The notes beneath the pieces were generated by a model. It was not told the origin of the DNA. It saw only the letters and a list, made by a program, of their open reading frames with translations, and made no database searches. The position numbers and the translations under genes are program-made. DNA of 5,126 bases from CAYSCX01 sp964429575 (GTDB lineage Bacteria > Desulfobacterota > Binatia > Binatales > Binataceae): assembly GCA_964429575.1 (NCBI GenBank), contig CAYSCX010000093.1, positions 1 to 5,126 on the forward strand. The letters run 5' to 3'. This document shows, one piece after another, positions 1 through 4,943 of this stretch; position 1 is the first letter of the stretch; every line of letters begins with the position of its first letter.

Positions 1-126
1 GTGGGCGGGGTCAGCGGCAAGTATTACCTCGACTGCAAACCGCATCAGTCCAACGTTGAATCCTACGACCAGGCGACTGCACGGAGATTGTGGGAGGTCA
101 GCGCGCAGATGACCGGCGTGGGCTGA
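1..126 (+). CDS. Short-chain dehydrogenase/reductase, C-terminal fragment
   Basis: Frame 1 is open from the window edge to a TGA at 124-126 and encodes 41 residues, so the gene begins outside the window. The fragment reads GGVSGKYYLDCKPHQSN and then ATARRLWEVSAQMTGVG. This pairing of a GxSGKYYxDCK segment with a final ARRLWExS helix is typical of the C-terminus of retinol-dehydrogenase-like members of the short-chain dehydrogenase/reductase (SDR) superfamily, which are cytosolic NAD(P)-dependent oxidoreductases. The Rossmann fold, the cofactor motif and the Tyr-x-x-x-Lys catalytic site would all lie upstream, so neither substrate nor activity can be judged. The last 29 bp overlap the 3' end of a minus-strand gene coming the other way. 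The GTG at position 1 is simply the first in-frame codon in the window and is not proposed as a start. Family call fairly sure from the tail alone. Confidence 0.8.
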   Translation: MGGVSGKYYLDCKPHQSNVESYDQATARRLWEVSAQMTGVG

Positions 127-388
127 CGCGTTCGCGGTGCGGTTCGTGCTCACTTTTACTATCGCGAGGCGAGTAGGGACGGGCTTGGGGTATTTCGCTG
201 CGGCGCACGCGACGCACCTGCGAGGCTGCGAGTGAGAGTACCACCAGCGTTTCACCTGTCAGTGTCATGAATTCGACTTCGTATCCGCCGGGCGGATGCC
301 TCATCACCACCGTCCCGACGTCGCCGCGCCGAAGGCCGCGTTTCGGTAGGTCACACAGGAGGACAAGGGTGTCGTGCGCACAAATCAT
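98..388 (-). CDS. DUF4926 domain-containing protein
   Basis: A 96-residue protein whose first 61 residues match the DUF4926 pattern: HDTLVLLCDLPKRGLRRGDVGTVV followed by a YEVEFMTLTGETLVVLSL strand set (about residues 36-53), each seen here in the translation. The domain is a small all-beta fold resembling an SH3-like barrel, of unknown function. Its ATG overlaps the stop of the upstream DUF6883 gene as ATGA (385-388). No Shine-Dalgarno sequence precedes it, so translation probably depends on ribosomes finishing the upstream gene. Residues 62-96 form an Arg/Ser/Pro-rich tail that does not look like part of the domain, and the reading frame runs 29 bp into the convergent dehydrogenase gene. 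The tail may be a late extension after loss of an earlier stop. The family assignment is firm from the motif; a role as partner or antitoxin of DUF6883 is inference. Confidence 0.82.
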   Translation of the reverse strand: MICAHDTLVLLCDLPKRGLRRGDVGTVVMRHPPGGYEVEFMTLTGETLVVLSLAASQVRRVRRSEIPQARPYSPRDSKSEHEPHRERVSPRRSSAR

Positions 389-732
389 GGTCGTGGCCGC
401 TTCACTGGGTAAACCGCGACGAGCCGAGGCTCCGCACGACCTCGCTCGATGAACCAGACGACACGCACGATCGGGCGCCTCCCGTCCGGAGTGTCGAGTC
501 TTCCTTCCACAATGTAGCGCGTTCCAAAGGCGGAATCTTCCCTAACGGTGACTTCATGCGCAGCGGCGTGCCGAATCAACGCAGTGCGCAAGTCTTGCCA
601 CCTGTTGCGCGAAAAGCCAAACCGCACAAAGAAGGCCGACTTGAAGCGACCGAATGGATGAGTTGCCGAGAGCAAGTAGCGCTCGATCTTCTCCTCAGGA
701 ACGTCTGCCCGACTCAGGTTGGGCCGTTTCAT
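385..732 (-). CDS. DUF6883 domain-containing protein
   Basis: A 115-residue protein spanning a whole DUF6883-type domain. Visible hallmarks are an N-terminal segment with KIERYLLSATHPFGRFKSAF (residues 15-34), FFVRFGF (34-40), a W at 45 followed by a helix ending in RHAAAHEV, an FGTRYIVEG strand (69-77), and a final VRVVWFIERG...PRLVAVYP block (89-109). The ATG at 732 was chosen because family similarity starts immediately after it. The frame stays open upstream as far as 963, but that part only shadows the cytochrome gene. No convincing Shine-Dalgarno lies in the 50-nt gap after the cytochrome stop. The gene overlaps the following DUF4926 start by 4 nt, a layout often seen for these two families together. 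The biochemical function is unknown; a toxin-antitoxin-like or regulatory pair is a guess from architecture only. Confidence 0.82.
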   Translation of the reverse strand: MKRPNLSRADVPEEKIERYLLSATHPFGRFKSAFFVRFGFSRNRWQDLRTALIRHAAAHEVTVREDSAFGTRYIVEGRLDTPDGRRPIVRVVWFIERGRAEPRLVAVYPVKRPRP

Positions 733-782
733 CCTGGACGCGCCTGCGAACCTTGGTTCTCGGGCAGCGCGGCTCGTGCCAT

Positions 783-1265
783 TTAGCTGTCCGACTCCGG
801 GGGCATCGGGCCGCCGCGGCTGAACGGCGGCGCGGGCCGGTCGCCGGGGATGGCCGGCTTTTGAATTGAGTTGAGATAGTCGATGATCTTGCGGATGCGC
901 ACATCCATGTCGCCCTTGAGTGTGCCTTTGGCGTCGTAGATGTCCGAGAAACGCTCGCCCCACACCGGCATCTCGCGATCGCCATGCGCGGCGAGTGTGT
1001 CGCGGCCATCGATGATTCGCGCGATCTGCCCCGCCGGAAGTGGCACTCCATAGCGCGCGCCAAGCTGCGTCAAATCCGCGGGTTGCTTCCTGAGCGTGAC
1101 GGAAACCGGGCCACGTCCATCGCCGGCGGCGCCGTGGCAGGACGAGCAGTAGCGCAGAAACAACGCGCGACCCTCAGCAACATTGCCGGCATGGGCGGGG
1201 CTCGGCGCACCGACACCAATGAGTGTGACAACCGCGACAGCCAGAAGTAGGGATTTTCCAGGCAT
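783..1265 (-). CDS. Periplasmic c-type cytochrome (monoheme)
   Basis: A 160-residue precursor of a class I-like cytochrome c, expected to carry electrons in the periplasm after export and covalent heme attachment. Residues 1-26 are a Sec signal peptide: Lys at 4, a hydrophobic stretch, then PSPAHA before Gly27. The single heme site is C40-S-S-C43-H44, preceded by EGRALFLRY as usual in this fold. The likely sixth ligand is Met99 in HGDREMPVWGERF, a sequence common in small oxidase- or dehydrogenase-linked cytochromes. A C-terminal helix (about 121-134, VRIRKIIDYLNSI) closes the fold. Residues 135-160 are a Pro/Gly-rich tail, probably disordered. The start has GGAG two bases upstream, which is close but usable. 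The gene begins 18 nt after the CBS-domain gene and is most likely in its operon. The electron donor and acceptor cannot be read from this context. Confidence 0.9.
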   Translation of the reverse strand: MPGKSLLLAVAVVTLIGVGAPSPAHAGNVAEGRALFLRYCSSCHGAAGDGRGPVSVTLRKQPADLTQLGARYGVPLPAGQIARIIDGRDTLAAHGDREMPVWGERFSDIYDAKGTLKGDMDVRIRKIIDYLNSIQKPAIPGDRPAPPFSRGGPMPPESDS

Positions 1266-1283
1266 AACTCCGTCCGCACCCTG

Positions 1284-1811
1284 CTACGCACCCTCGCGGC
1301 TCTTGAAGCCGATGCGCGGATCCGGCGGCAGATTCAGCACATCCTTGCTGAAGAATTCGCTCAGGTATTGGACCACCTCGCTCATCGAAACGACGCCGCT
1401 CGGACGCCCCGCGTCATCGACGAGCGGGATGTGACGGAAACCTTCGACGGTCATCCGGTTGAGCGCGAATGCAACGCTCGAGTCGGCGGGTAGTGTAACG
1501 GGGTCGCGTGTCATGTACGCACTCACCGCGGTGTGTTCGTAGTCGATCGGCAAGCCGGCGACGCGAAGCAGCAGGTCGCGCTCGGTGAAGATGCCGCTCA
1601 GGCGTCCGTCGTGAGTGAGCAGCACGCAGCCGCGGTGCTCGCGGCGCATCAGTGCGATAACTTCGGCCAGCGTCGCACCTTCATCCAGCGTGAGCGCCGA
1701 CCGGCTGAGGACGTCGGTCAGGGTATCTTTGAGCAGAGCAGATTCAAGACCCGACGGTCCCGGAAACTCTTCGCGGAGAGCACGCTCGACCTCATCATCA
1801 TCGATCGGCAT
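1284..1811 (-). CDS. Two-CBS-domain protein
   Basis: A 175-residue cytosolic protein made almost entirely of a tandem CBS (Bateman) module. CBS1 spans about residues 33-88 and contains TLAEVIALMRREHRGCVLLT followed by GRLSGIFTERDLL. CBS2 spans about 97-152 and contains VSAYMTRDPVTLPADSSVAF, then FRHIPLVDDAGRPSGVVSMS. Such modules usually bind adenine nucleotides and act as energy sensors; the GIFTERD and HIPLVDD segments are the usual ligand-site positions. No catalytic domain is attached, so it probably regulates a partner or acts as a stand-alone sensor. The ATG at 1811 was chosen because GGAGGT lies 7 nt upstream; the frame stays open to 1892, but the extra residues look non-coding. An acidic N-terminus (DDDEVERALREEF) precedes CBS1. 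It is the first gene of the minus-strand operon and is followed after 18 nt by the cytochrome. Confidence 0.9.
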   Translation of the reverse strand: MPIDDDEVERALREEFPGPSGLESALLKDTLTDVLSRSALTLDEGATLAEVIALMRREHRGCVLLTHDGRLSGIFTERDLLLRVAGLPIDYEHTAVSAYMTRDPVTLPADSSVAFALNRMTVEGFRHIPLVDDAGRPSGVVSMSEVVQYLSEFFSKDVLNLPPDPRIGFKSREGA

Positions 1812-1818
1812 GGCTCGG

Positions 1819-1824
1819 ACCTCC
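1819..1824 (-). promoter_or_regulatory. Ribosome binding site of the CBS-domain gene
   Basis: On the minus strand this reads GGAGGT, seven bases before the ATG at 1811. It is the strongest Shine-Dalgarno match in the window. It settles the start of the CBS gene against the longer open frame that reaches 1892. Confidence 0.8.
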
Positions 1825-1950
1825 CTCGATGCGGGCGAAAACAACATCAGTCCTAGCGCTGATCCACGCGAGTGAGAAGCGCGGCGGCGCAAGCGCGATG
1901 AAGACGCTGCGACTTCAATGGATCATGCTACAGCCGCCGCCCGCAATCTA

Positions 1951-1985
1951 GCAGGCTGTTGAAAAAGCCATTTTCAACAGCCTGC
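1951..1985. repeat. Perfect 15-bp inverted repeat, 5-nt loop
   Basis: GCAGGCTGTTGAAAA (1951-1965) and its exact reverse complement (1971-1985) flank AGCCA. As RNA it would make a stable hairpin on either strand. It sits downstream of the protease stop and upstream of the CBS gene, so it could end protease transcription. Neither strand shows a proper U-tract after the stem, so intrinsic termination is uncertain. The arm sequence matches a known type of dispersed palindromic repeat. Confidence 0.85.
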
Positions 1986-1998
1986 ACCCTCTCTCGCG

Positions 1999-2017
1999 TC
2001 TCCCCCGCAGGGGGAGA
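1999..2017. repeat. 8-bp GC-rich inverted repeat
   Basis: TCTCCCCC (1999-2006) and GGGGGAGA (2010-2017) form a tight stem around GCA. Together with the neighbouring 15-bp palindrome it makes this gap a likely transcription barrier or a repeat hotspot. No U-tract follows. Confidence 0.7.
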
Positions 2018-2131
2018 AGATGAGGAGGGAAGTCAGATCCTTCGCCCATGGCTCAGGACAAGTCTTTCACGCAGGGTGTCGAGCGCACCGCCGACACCGC
2101 GCCGACATGTTCCGCGTTTCTCAACACTCTG

Positions 2132-3286
2132 CTAGTAGGCGACGATTGGGCCGGTCACCTCCATCTCGACTGGCACACCCTCGATCTCGGACGGAGTCGC
2201 GGCGAGCGCCGCCGGCGTCTCCTTCTCGAGATAGAGCTTAATCACGATCTGCCCGGTCTTTTTGGAACGGCCGATTCCGGTGCCGACCACGCCGGGAACG
2301 GCGAACAGCTCCTTATCGTGGCGCGACTTCACCGCGCTCGCCGCGTTGACCGCCGCCTGCTCGGCGGTGACCTCACTGCCAGCGGGTGCCGCATCCGACC
2401 CCGCGCCCGCGACTACGATCGCGGCGTCATTCCCCGCCAGCGGTTCCGACCCGCCGATTGAGGCCGTGCATCCGCCCACCATCTTCCTATTGAGCTTCGT
2501 GAGGACCATGTCGATTGGATTGGCGAAGGTCGATCCGGACCCGCCCGCAAACAGCAGACCGACCGCGCTAGGGCACGCATCGCGCGTAACGACCAGCGAG
2601 CCTGAGTCACCACCCGCCGAGAACGGGCTGCCATCGTCGTCGATCTGAATCTGGTTTATGAAACTCGCGGTTCCGGAGCCACTGCGGCACTGACTGGGGT
2701 AAAGAACGATAATTGTGACATTGACAGCGCTGACGATGCCGTCGGTCCGGCAGGTGGTGCGACCCATCTTCTGCACGAGCATGTCGAGCACCGCAGTCAC
2801 CGGAGTACCGCTTATGGCACCGATGTTCAGAATATCGGCTGATGTCCTCGATGGCGAAGTGATGGCAACCGCAGCATCGACCAGGTTACTCTTGCTGTCG
2901 GCGAAACTGCCGCTAGCGCCGAACCTAATCGGCACGAATCTCGACAAGTTGCCAACCGAATCGCCCGCGTCGCGCACGCACGCGTTGTCACCCAGACCCG
3001 GCTGAACGACCTTCGAGCCGAGGGGGGCCTTGTTGGTTCGAGCGATCACGTGATTGTTGCTCAGGACGTACCGCCTGGTTCCGGTGGCATTCTGGAGCAA
3101 CGCGCCGAGTGTGCCAGTGCAACACGCGCCGCTCTTTTCGAAGAAGCCGATGTTCCCGCCTGATACACCCATTGGGATTGGGCGCGACTGCAACGACAGC
3201 TGGTCGCACACGTCGGCGAGCGCTGGCGCGCCGGCGGTGGCGCCGAGCAAGGAGAGTGTCGCAAGCGCGGTCAGCAATCGGGTCAT
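2132..3286 (-). CDS. Secreted NAL1-like trypsin/chymotrypsin-fold serine protease
   Basis: A 384-residue precursor. Residues 1-24 are a Sec signal peptide (MTRLL, hydrophobic core, ends PALA before Asp25). The protease domain covers about 40-272. The apparent catalytic triad is His79 in VLSNNHV, Asp137 in NLVDAAVA and Ser228 in GGDSGSLV. Other hallmarks are TGTLGALL, MGRTTCRTDGIV and AVGLLFAGG. The NLVDAA, GRTT and SNNHV wording matches bacterial relatives of plant NAL1 rather than classic trypsins. Eight cysteines (27, 55, 56, 103, 179, 200, 238, 273) suggest disulfides in the periplasm or outside the cell. An Ala/Gly/Val linker (about 275-318) leads to a C-terminal domain (320-384) containing PGVVGTGIG, IVIKLYLEKETP and EGVPVEMEVTG, a small repeat-like domain I know from such proteases but cannot name. 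The start at 3286 precedes the signal peptide with AGGAG close by; an ATG at 3319 would add 11 residues. The substrate is unknown. Confidence 0.85.
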   Translation of the reverse strand: MTRLLTALATLSLLGATAGAPALADVCDQLSLQSRPIPMGVSGGNIGFFEKSGACCTGTLGALLQNATGTRRYVLSNNHVIARTNKAPLGSKVVQPGLGDNACVRDAGDSVGNLSRFVPIRFGASGSFADSKSNLVDAAVAITSPSRTSADILNIGAISGTPVTAVLDMLVQKMGRTTCRTDGIVSAVNVTIIVLYPSQCRSGSGTASFINQIQIDDDGSPFSAGGDSGSLVVTRDACPSAVGLLFAGGSGSTFANPIDMVLTKLNRKMVGGCTASIGGSEPLAGNDAAIVVAGAGSDAAPAGSEVTAEQAAVNAASAVKSRHDKELFAVPGVVGTGIGRSKKTGQIVIKLYLEKETPAALAATPSEIEGVPVEMEVTGPIVAY

Positions 3287-3330
3287 CGCTCCTGCGCCTT
3301 TGTGCACTACACGCGTCATACACTCATTTG

Positions 3331-3359
3331 AGGATAGCTGCCTGCCGGGACAGCGACAA
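3331..3359 (-). promoter_or_regulatory. Candidate sigma70-like promoter for the protease gene
   Basis: On the minus strand TTGTCG (3359-3354) and TATCCT (3336-3331) are separated by 17 nt, each matching 4 of 6 consensus bases. The predicted RNA start, near 3324, would leave almost no leader for an ATG at 3319, which supports the downstream start at 3286. Modest match, position plausible. Confidence 0.4.
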
Positions 3360-3374
3360 TTCGCCCTCTGCGGC

Positions 3375-3402
3375 TTGCCGCATCTGCTGCTTGCGCTACA
3401 AT
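3375..3402 (+). promoter_or_regulatory. Candidate sigma70-like promoter for def
   Basis: TTGCCG (3375-3380) and TACAAT (3397-3402) are separated by 16 nt, matching the consensus at 4 of 6 and 5 of 6 bases. This puts the RNA start near 3409, with a leader of about 33 nt before the ATG at 3442. The -10 box is the best in the window. Confidence 0.55.
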
Positions 3403-3441
3403 CCGCCGCGACCGTGAATTTTTGGCAGTGAGCTGGCGAAC

Positions 3442-3978
3442 ATGATTCTGAAGGTCGCGAGACTGGGCTATCCGGTGCTCCGGACCGCCGCGATGCCGGT
3501 GGCGGTCGAGCAAATCCGAACGCCGGAATTCCAGCGGCTGCTCGATGACATGGTGGAGACCATGTACGAATACAGCGGCGTCGGACTCGCGGCGCCGCAA
3601 GTCCACTTGGGAGTTCAGGTCGCGGTGCTCGAGATGAAATCGCATCCGCGCCATCCGGAGCTGGACTCGGTGCCGCTGACATTTCTCATCAATCCGGAGC
3701 TGACGGTGCTCGACGGCGCGACGAACGACGATTGGGAAGGCTGCCTCAGCATCCCGGAGCTGCGCGGAACAGTGCCGCGCTACAAGAGCGTTCGGGTGCG
3801 GGCGCTGGGGCGGAGCGCCGAGGCGCTGGATTTCGTCGCGAGTGGCTACCACGCGCGCATCATTCAGCACGAATGCGATCACTTGCGGGGCGACGTGTAT
3901 CTCGACCGGATGGCTGACATGCGGACGCTGGCGTTCATCGATGAGTGGCACCGCTTCGCGTTGGCGGAGAAGAAGTAG
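3442..3978 (+). CDS. def: Peptide deformylase
   Basis: A 178-residue cytosolic metalloenzyme that removes the formyl group from the N-terminal methionine of new proteins. All three signature motifs are intact: GVGLAAPQ (46-53), EGCLS (99-103) and QHECDH (142-147). The metal ligands are therefore Cys101, His143 and His147, with Glu144 as the catalytic base. The N-terminus (ILKVARLGYPVLRTAA) and the DHLRGDVYLDRM segment are also typical. The length is normal for bacterial deformylases. The ATG at 3442 starts right at the family N-terminus, although no strong Shine-Dalgarno precedes it (only GTGAGC and GGCGA). The gene appears monocistronic, with its own promoter candidate upstream and a palindromic repeat after the stop. 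Methionyl-tRNA formyltransferase (fmt), a frequent neighbour elsewhere, is not within this window. It is divergent from the protease gene, with no functional link implied. Confidence 0.97.
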   Translation: MILKVARLGYPVLRTAAMPVAVEQIRTPEFQRLLDDMVETMYEYSGVGLAAPQVHLGVQVAVLEMKSHPRHPELDSVPLTFLINPELTVLDGATNDDWEGCLSIPELRGTVPRYKSVRVRALGRSAEALDFVASGYHARIIQHECDHLRGDVYLDRMADMRTLAFIDEWHRFALAEKK

Positions 3979-3994
3979 GGGTCGCGAACGAGAA

Positions 3995-4057
3995 AGGGCG
4001 CACAGCCCCTCCGACTGCGCTCGCGTTCGCTTCGCTCAGGGCAGGCTGTGCGCCCCT
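3995..4057. repeat. Dispersed palindromic repeat, copy 1
   Basis: Arms GGGCGCACAGCC (3996-4007) and GGCTGTGCGCCC (4044-4055) are exact reverse complements around a 36-nt loop rich in CGCTCG/TTCGCT motifs. The element begins 17 bp after the def stop and could also slow or end def transcription, though no T-run follows directly. The right arm continues as CCTACGCAGA to 4064, identical to the second copy near 4923. This is the fullest of three copies in the window. Confidence 0.85.
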
Positions 4058-4106
4058 ACGCAGACAGGGACAAGCGCAAATACGAGGCGATCGCAGGCAA
4101 GCTGTG

Positions 4107-4124
4107 CCTACTATATGTAGTAGG
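4107..4124. repeat. Short hairpin between def and the minus-strand gene
   Basis: CCTACTA (4107-4113) pairs with TAGTAGG (4118-4124) around TATG. It lies 40 bp beyond the stop of the minus-strand gene at 4164 and 129 bp past def, so it might serve either transcript. There is no U-tract on either side, so a terminator call is not made. The bases between it and the stop at 4164 are AT-richer than the rest and hold nothing recognisable. Confidence 0.5.
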
Positions 4125-4163
4125 TGGGCGGCCGACGGCATACTAAAGCTGGGTTCGTTTTGT

Positions 4164-4829
4164 CTATTTCGATTGTTTTTCATTGCGCCCTTCCTGACGC
4201 GGAGGTGGTGAGCTGGCGCGGCGACGGGCGGCCTGCAGGCGCCGAAGGTTGTCGATTGCGCGAAACAGGCTGCGTTTGAGGACGGTCTCAAAGCGGAGGA
4301 TTTGAGTGAGATCGTCCGAGGCGGGAAGGACGAGGCGGTCGAGGCCGGCGTCGCGGATAGTCGAAGTCTGGCGGTCTCGCTCGCGCCAGGCTTCCTCAGC
4401 ATCGATGGAGGGAAAGCTGAGGGGATCGTCGTTGTCGTCGTCGAAGCGGTCCAATTCCTCGTTGCGCCATGCGTTGGCGCTCTCGAAGCGCAAGGCGCGG
4501 CGCAGGCGCCAGTAGCACGCCGCGATCTCCTCGACCAGGATTTCCTCGAGCTTGCCAGAGGGTTTGGCGTCGGCGATGAGTTGCGCAAGGAGTGCGTTGA
4601 AGTCGGCGACAGTGCGCTTGCCGTCGATGAGAGGGTTGACGAGGTCGCGCGACCAGAAGCCGTGCTTGAGGGCGTTGAGGCTGGAGCGGGCTTTGCCTTG
4701 GGGGGTTTTGGGGCCGCCTGAACGGCGTCCGTTGGCGCGCGACGCGGCGGACCTTTGAGGCGAGGCCTTGGCGTGCGAGTCGGGCGACTCGGGCGGAGTT
4801 GGGTTCGGTGACAAGTCCTTTGCATCCAC
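4164..4829 (-). CDS. Conserved protein of unknown function (GPxTPxGKxxSxxNAxxHG family)
   Basis: A 221-residue protein with no function I can name. It carries an N-terminal signature at residues 32-57: AN, then S37-G-G-P-K-T-P-Q-G-K-A-R-S-S-L-N-A-L-K-H-G. I know this motif from many hypothetical proteins of soil bacteria. The middle (73-125) is predicted helical with a KLEEILVEEIAACYWRLRRA helix, followed by an acidic section (DRFDDDNDDP, 128-136). The C-terminal part (about 172-203) has the second family hallmark, ILRFETVLKRSLFRAIDNLR, and ends in a basic tail. There is no signal peptide or membrane segment. The start is awkward: GTG at 4829, just three codons after an in-frame TAA (4839-4841), with AAGGG touching the start codon. 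TTG at 4814 is an alternative, and no in-frame ATG exists. Direct copies of a palindromic repeat flank the gene on both sides. Confidence 0.72.
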   Translation of the reverse strand: MDAKDLSPNPTPPESPDSHAKASPQRSAASRANGRRSGGPKTPQGKARSSLNALKHGFWSRDLVNPLIDGKRTVADFNALLAQLIADAKPSGKLEEILVEEIAACYWRLRRALRFESANAWRNEELDRFDDDNDDPLSFPSIDAEEAWRERDRQTSTIRDAGLDRLVLPASDDLTQILRFETVLKRSLFRAIDNLRRLQAARRRASSPPPRQEGRNEKQSK

Positions 4830-4867
4830 CCCTTGCGGTTAACACGGCGGGGGCGGGTGGGTGAGGC

Positions 4868-4898
4868 TGAACTAATTCAGGGATGAACTAATTCAGGG
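4868..4898. repeat. Two tandem copies of a 15-bp sequence (period 16)
   Basis: TGAACTAATTCAGGG occurs at 4868-4882 and again at 4884-4898. Each unit contains TGAA and TTCA half-sites around CTAA, so it is partly palindromic. The pair lies 39-69 bp upstream of the minus-strand gene start at 4829, where an operator or promoter would be expected. A chance duplication or repeat debris is equally possible. A G-rich run (4849-4861) separates it from the gene. Confidence 0.75.
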
Positions 4899-4913
4899 TG
4901 GACAAGGCGCGGA

Positions 4914-4943
4914 GGGCGCAGAGGCTGTGCGCCCCTACGCAGA
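4914..4943. repeat. Dispersed palindromic repeat, copy 2
   Basis: GGGCGCA (4914-4920) pairs with TGCGCCC (4928-4934) around a 7-nt loop. Bases 4923-4943 (GGCTGTGCGCCCCTACGCAG plus A) are identical, in the same orientation, to 4044-4064 after def. The following 4944-5020 contains further repeat-like sequence (ATTCCTCGCTCCGCGAACTG) and no gene. Confidence 0.8.

Larger units (their letters stand above)
1812..2131. other. Non-coding, palindrome-rich gap between protease and CBS operon
   Basis: This 320-bp stretch separates the protease stop from the CBS start, both on the minus strand. Besides the ribosome binding site it holds two inverted repeats (1951-1985 and 1999-2017). It also has a low-complexity section near 2030-2060 (GTCAGATCCTTCGCCCATGG and on), which resembles dispersed intergenic repeats of uncultivated bacteria. 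Short open frames exist on the + strand (for example from 2020 or 2048), but their translations are Arg- or Asp-rich without recognisable domains, and they run on into antisense of the protease. The operon promoter should lie in 1825-1950 on the minus strand, but I could not pick a convincing -35/-10 pair. Confidence 0.6.
1948..2135. mobile_element. Possible MITE-like element with terminal inverted repeats
   Basis: The left end, CTAGCAGGCTGTTGAAAAA (1948-1966), and the right end, TTTCTCAACACTCTGCTAG (2117-2135), are inverted repeats matching at 16 of 19 positions. The 188-bp interior has no gene. Sequences like CAGGCTGTTGAAAAA are familiar as ends or relics of dispersed repeats in several bacterial phyla, which is recalled rather than searched. 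The left end is itself part of a perfect 15-bp palindrome, so the mobile unit might be only that palindrome. I see no clear target-site duplication (CGCAAT on the left, TAGGCG on the right). The right end contains the TAG stop codon of the protease gene. Confidence 0.35.

Noticed and set aside
733..963. N-terminal extension of the DUF6883 protein to 192 residues
   Set aside because: The added part is the wrong-frame shadow of the cytochrome gene, and DUF6883 similarity begins at the ATG at 732.
1951..2017. Intrinsic terminator of the protease gene
   Set aside because: The stems are strong, but no U-tract follows on the minus strand, so they are listed as repeats only.
3287..3682. N-terminal extension of the protease to 516 residues
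   Set aside because: The extra 132 residues are Pro/Arg/Ser-rich and antisense to the def start. The signal peptide lies at 3286, and the likely promoter is inside the extension.
3316..3951. A 211-codon open frame antisense to def
   Set aside because: It is exactly opposite a deformylase with all motifs intact, its translation is His/Arg-rich with no domain, and long antisense frames are expected in GC-rich coding DNA.
4302..4721. A 139-codon + strand open frame, Val/Gly/Glu-rich
   Set aside because: It is the mirror of the unknown minus-strand gene, with no recognisable domain and no ribosome binding site that stands out.
3935..4825. A 296-codon minus-strand open frame covering the unknown gene
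   Set aside because: The translation is a Ser/Thr/Arg/Pro mixture typical of a wrong frame, and it extends through the palindromic repeat into def. The overlapping frame at 4164-4829 carries the conserved family motifs.
4846..4866. G-rich run that might form a G-quadruplex
   Set aside because: Only three runs of three or more G are present, the fourth being GG. A GC-rich background makes this likely by chance.
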